From Rhodoferax sp. (GTDB lineage: Bacteria > Pseudomonadota > Gammaproteobacteria > Burkholderiales > Burkholderiaceae), in contig JAQGNA010000582.1 in NCBI GenBank assembly GCA_028292075.1, positions 1 through 5,238 on the forward strand: a DNA stretch of 5,238 nucleotides, read 5' to 3'. Below the pieces are notes generated by a model, which made no database searches, had not been told where the DNA came from, and worked only from the letters and a program-made list of their open reading frames with translations. A program made the translations under genes and the position numbers. Numbering within the stretch: position 1 is the first letter of the stretch; each line of letters begins with the position of its first letter. Positions 4,346-5,238 of the stretch are shown here, in pieces.

Positions 4346-4984
4346 ATGGCACGCTACAACGCCCCCTTTGAGATTCATGTGCACGGCCAGGTGCTCCTGC
4401 GCGCAGACGTGACGTTCGAGCAGATTCAGGACGCGCTCAAGCCGCTGTGGAAATACGCTGGCGCCCGCTCGCTCGCCGACGGCGCGCACAGCTCCTACGA
4501 AGAAGAGCCGGGCCTCAAGTTCGACGCCCCGGAGCACACCTTGCAGATGTGCTGGACGGTGCCAGGCGACGAGGACTTCAAGCAGTCGCTCGACGAGATG
4601 TGCATGATGCTCAACGAGCTTTCCGCCCAGGGCGCGCCCATCGAGGTCACCTTCTACGACGCCGACTTCGACGAGGACGACGAAGAATCCGAGGATGAAT
4701 CCCGCGATGACTTCCTGATGCTGTTCGTCGGCCCCACGCCGGCGGCCATCATGCAGGCGCAACGCGACCTGCTGGTGCAGGACGTGATCAACATGATGGA
4801 ACGCCACTTCGACGGTGCCGAGCTTGGCGGCGTGGTCTCCGAGATCGACAAGTTGTTTGCGCAGCGCTTCGAAACGCTCGTGAACTCCCTCGAACTCGGC
4901 AAGCCGCCCCGCGGCCCGGGTGGTTCGGGCGGCAGCGGCGGCTCCGGTCACGGCGGTGGCCGCCGTCCGCGTCACCTGCACTGA
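4346..4984 (+). CDS. Conserved-looking protein of unknown function with acidic tract and Gly/Ser tail
   Basis: This is a 212-residue, probably cytoplasmic protein with no signal peptide and no membrane segment. The N-terminal part (1-104) looks folded, with a start MARYNAPFEIHVHG and aromatic-rich segments such as LKPLWKYAGARSL and LQMCWTVPGDEDF. Residues 105-122 form an acidic tract with 13 Asp/Glu in 18. The region 123-183 looks helical and amphipathic (DDFLMLFVGPTPAAIMQAQRD, then an INMMERHF segment). The tail from 190 is GPGGSGGSGGSG followed by HGGGRRPRHLH, so it is flexible and then basic. The sequence seems familiar from Comamonadaceae genomes, possibly under the label DUF6806, but that is unverified recollection. 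I recognise no catalytic motif. The ATG at 4346 is the natural start although no Shine-Dalgarno sequence precedes it. The gene is 60 bp downstream of tRNA-Leu and convergent with the next gene. Confidence 0.9.
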   Translation: MARYNAPFEIHVHGQVLLRADVTFEQIQDALKPLWKYAGARSLADGAHSSYEEEPGLKFDAPEHTLQMCWTVPGDEDFKQSLDEMCMMLNELSAQGAPIEVTFYDADFDEDDEESEDESRDDFLMLFVGPTPAAIMQAQRDLLVQDVINMMERHFDGAELGGVVSEIDKLFAQRFETLVNSLELGKPPRGPGGSGGSGGSGHGGGRRPRHLH

Positions 4985-4995
4985 ATCAGACGAGG

Positions 4996-5013
4996 GCGGC
5001 CCGCGGCAGCCGC
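4996..5013. other. Small GC hairpin between convergent gene ends
   Basis: GCGGC (4996-5000) pairs with GCCGC (5009-5013) across an 8-nt loop in the 36-bp gap between two convergent stop codons. There is no T-run on either strand. It may contribute to 3' ends of both transcripts, but a stem of this size is common in DNA this rich in G and C. Confidence 0.25.
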
Positions 5014-5020
5014 AATGTCT

Positions 5021-5238
5021 TCAGCTGTTGACCGCCAAATCCTTCTTCGTGTCCGCTTGCGCCTCCCAGCGCAAGGCAACCCCGGCATTGCCGCCAAGCC
5101 ATCGCGCCGCCGCCGCCTGAAGCGCGGCCGGTTCGCCACTGGTGCGAAGCTGTAACCGGCCCGGCACGCCGCCACCAGCCAACGCATCCGCGGCCTGCAA
5201 CACCTGCCGCGTGCGGCGCGCCACCGGCTCGCCAGTCG
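5021..5238 (-). CDS. murI: Probable glutamate racemase, C-terminal part (5' end outside window)
   Basis: The frame is open from the right edge to TGA at 5023-5021, giving 71 residues that start TGEPVARRTRQVLQ. The pattern G-x-P/A-V/I-A-R-R-T resembles the C-terminal segment of MurI (for example SGAAIARRT of the E. coli enzyme, recalled from memory). GRLQLRTSGEPAALQAAAARWLG fits the following region with its T-S-G element. MurI makes D-glutamate from L-glutamate for peptidoglycan synthesis, using two catalytic cysteines that would lie outside this window. The frame has high G/C at third positions, unlike the Arg-rich overlapping frames. A GTG at 5224 is internal, because similarity continues upstream of it. 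The assignment rests on a short match and could be wrong; a different protein with an Ala-rich C-terminus is the alternative. The gene is convergent with the 212-residue protein gene. Confidence 0.62.
   Translation of the reverse strand, partial: TGEPVARRTRQVLQAADALAGGGVPGRLQLRTSGEPAALQAAAARWLGGNAGVALRWEAQADTKKDLAVNS

Noticed and set aside
4144..4371. Short + strand open frame across tRNA-Leu
   Set aside because: It contains the whole tRNA-Leu gene and has no ribosome binding site.
4226..4981. Open frame of 251 codons on the - strand opposite the 212-residue protein gene
   Set aside because: It includes the antisense of tRNA-Leu, and the product is a Val/Glu/Gly-rich shadow. The + strand frame has much better protein character.
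4972..5187. 71-codon Arg-rich - strand frame overlapping the right-edge gene
   Set aside because: It is an arginine-rich shadow frame that overlaps the end of the 212-residue protein gene; the frame ending at 5021 has better composition and similarity to MurI.

Overview
This looks like a chromosomal, housekeeping-type stretch of a GC-rich betaproteobacterium. Burkholderiales, probably Comamonadaceae, is the best guess. The reasons are strong G/C at third codon positions, CCA-encoding tRNA genes in the order Gly(GCC)-Cys(GCA)-Leu(TAA), and protein sequences that resemble Comamonadaceae families from memory. No search was possible, so this placement is inference.

Layout, left to right. (1) The 3' end of tsaD (tRNA t6A37 biosynthesis), + strand. 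(2) An Hsp20 small heat-shock protein on the - strand, with its own intrinsic terminator and a sigma32-type -35 element in the 93-bp divergent region. (3) An orphan branched-chain-amino-acid-type ABC substrate-binding protein, + strand, with a Tat-like signal peptide. (4) A convergent small secreted two-cysteine protein of unknown function, - strand. (5) A PLP-dependent class I/II aminotransferase, + strand, divergent from (4). (6) A tRNA cluster Gly(GCC)-Cys(GCA)-Leu(TAA), the same order as glyW-cysT-leuZ of E. coli. Here terminator-like hairpins stand between its members and two near-identical -10 regions stand before it. (7) A 212-aa protein of unknown function with an acidic tract and a Gly/Ser tail, possibly translated from a leaderless mRNA. 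(8) The C-terminal end of a - strand gene that best fits glutamate racemase (murI), cut by the window edge.

The protein genes do not form an evident pathway. Most are single transcription units in divergent or convergent pairs. The only multi-gene unit is the tRNA cluster, and its internal terminator-like hairpins make it uncertain whether it is one transcript. I see no mobile element, CRISPR array, phage gene or toxin-antitoxin pair. I did not find a convincing new multi-gene system. The most interesting signals are in the non-coding DNA: the duplicated promoter and hairpins of the tRNA cluster, the leaderless start candidate, and the sigma32-like element lying in the leader of the neighbouring gene.
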